Assembly (NCBI GenBank): GCA_002405995.1
Contig: DHMW01000017.1
Location: 1-7,046 of the forward strand
DNA: 7,046 nt
Source: Oscillospiraceae bacterium UBA4632
GTDB lineage: Bacteria; Bacillota; Clostridia; Oscillospirales; Oscillospiraceae
Direction: 5' to 3'
The first letter of the stretch is position 1. Every line of letters starts with the position of its first letter. Under the pieces are notes generated by a model that saw only the letters and a list, made by a program, of their open reading frames with translations, made no database searches and had not been told where the DNA came from. The translations under genes were made by a program, and so were the position numbers. Positions 6,438-7,046 of this stretch are shown piece after piece.

Positions 6438-7046
6438 TATCAAGTCCATGACGCTCGGGGAGATCACCGCGGCGCTGCGCGCGATGGGCGAACCGTCGTT
6501 CCGCGGCAAGCAGGTCTTCACCTGGCTGCACCGCGGCATCACCGATTTTGACGAGATGATGAATATTCCCAAATCCCTGCGCGAAAAGCTCAGGGCGGAG
6601 TACTACATCACCGTGCCGACGGTCGCGCGCAAGCAGGTGTCGAAGCTCGATGGGACGATCAAGTATCTATGGGAGCTGTCCGACGGCAACTGCATCGAAA
6701 CGGTGCTGATGTCCTATCGCCACGGCAACACGGTCTGCATTTCCTCGCAGGTCGGCTGCCGCATGGGCTGCAAATTCTGCGCATCCACGCTTGCCGGCAA
6801 GGTGAGAGACCTGACACCGTCCGAGATGCTCGATCAGGTGCTTTTCACGCAGCTCGACTCCGGACGCGAAATTTCGAATATCGTCCTGATGGGCATTGGC
6901 GAGCCGATGGACAACCGGAAAAACGTGCTGCGCTTTTTGGAGCTCATCAACCATCCTGACGGGATGAACATCGGCATGCGGCACATATCGCTCTCCACCT
7001 GCGGCGTAGTGCCTGGTATCGACGCGCTCGCGGAGGACAACTTGCA
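6430..7046 (+). CDS. rlmN: Dual-specificity 23S rRNA/tRNA (adenine-C2)-methyltransferase RlmN, 5' part (partial)
   Basis: The first 205 codons are present; the frame is open to the window edge, and the family is usually about 345-350 residues. RlmN is a radical SAM enzyme that methylates C2 of A2503 in 23S rRNA and A37 in some tRNAs. The N-terminal helical domain includes EPSFRGKQVFTWLHRG (21-36). The radical SAM core shows VCISSQVGCRMGCKFC, with C110, C114 and C117 as the CxxxCxxC ligands of the 4Fe-4S cluster and C103 matching the conserved E. coli C118. MGIGEP (154-159) and SLSTCGVVPGI (187-197) are the next family motifs. The methyl-carrying cysteine (E. coli C355) lies beyond the window. 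The Cfr alternative (C8 methylation) is less likely given position and motif wording. The ATG at 6430 overlaps rsmB by 8 bases and has a strong AAGGAG at 6419-6424, 5 bases upstream. Confidence 0.97.
   Translation, partial: MTDIKSMTLGEITAALRAMGEPSFRGKQVFTWLHRGITDFDEMMNIPKSLREKLRAEYYITVPTVARKQVSKLDGTIKYLWELSDGNCIETVLMSYRHGNTVCISSQVGCRMGCKFCASTLAGKVRDLTPSEMLDQVLFTQLDSGREISNIVLMGIGEPMDNRKNVLRFLELINHPDGMNIGMRHISLSTCGVVPGIDALAEDNL

Noticed and set aside
5010..6572. A 520-codon open frame on the minus strand opposite rsmB.
   Set aside because: It lies wholly antisense to rsmB and its neighbours' edges, whose motifs are unmistakable. Long antisense frames are expected in GC-rich genes with G/C at third positions, and the translated protein shows no recognisable family or domain.

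Overview
The window is a compact, GC-rich stretch of bacterial housekeeping genes, all on the + strand, with no intergenic gap larger than about 40 bases. It holds the 3' tip of a yicC/yloC-family gene, then remA, gmk, rpoZ, priA, def, fmt and rsmB complete, and the first two thirds of rlmN, which runs off the right edge. The presence of remA (extracellular matrix regulator RemA, DUF370), the short omega subunit of about 70 residues, and the order yloC-remA-gmk-rpoZ-(coaBC)-priA-def-fmt-rsmB-rlmN known from Bacillus subtilis point to a member of the Bacillota. The high GC content and strong G/C bias at third codon positions suggest a GC-rich clostridial lineage such as Oscillospiraceae/Ruminococcaceae from an animal gut. 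That lineage assignment is inference from gene content, not a database match.

Layout. Positions 1-1158 hold the RNA/nucleotide block: the end of the YicC-type endoribonuclease, RemA, guanylate kinase and RNA polymerase omega. Positions 1190-3658 hold the replication restart helicase PriA. Positions 3678-7046 hold the translation block: peptide deformylase, methionyl-tRNA formyltransferase, 16S rRNA m5C967 methyltransferase RsmB and the radical-SAM methyltransferase RlmN. The last four genes are packed with overlapping stop and start codons (4 bp for def/fmt, 8 bp for fmt/rsmB, 8 bp for rsmB/rlmN), which suggests one polycistronic mRNA with translational coupling.

Functionally, Fmt formylates the initiator Met-tRNA and Def removes the formyl group from the finished N-terminus, so they are the two ends of one cycle. 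RsmB and RlmN modify rRNA (RlmN also tRNA). Gmk supplies GDP for GTP and dGTP, omega assists RNA polymerase assembly, and PriA reloads the replisome at stalled forks. I found no convincing promoter, terminator, RNA gene, mobile element, repeat array or CRISPR. I do not see an undescribed system here. The points worth a second look are small: coaBC is missing from its usual slot, PriA has a DEEQ instead of DEEH helicase box, RemA carries a conservative change at a DNA-binding arginine, and fmt contains a short AT-richer patch.
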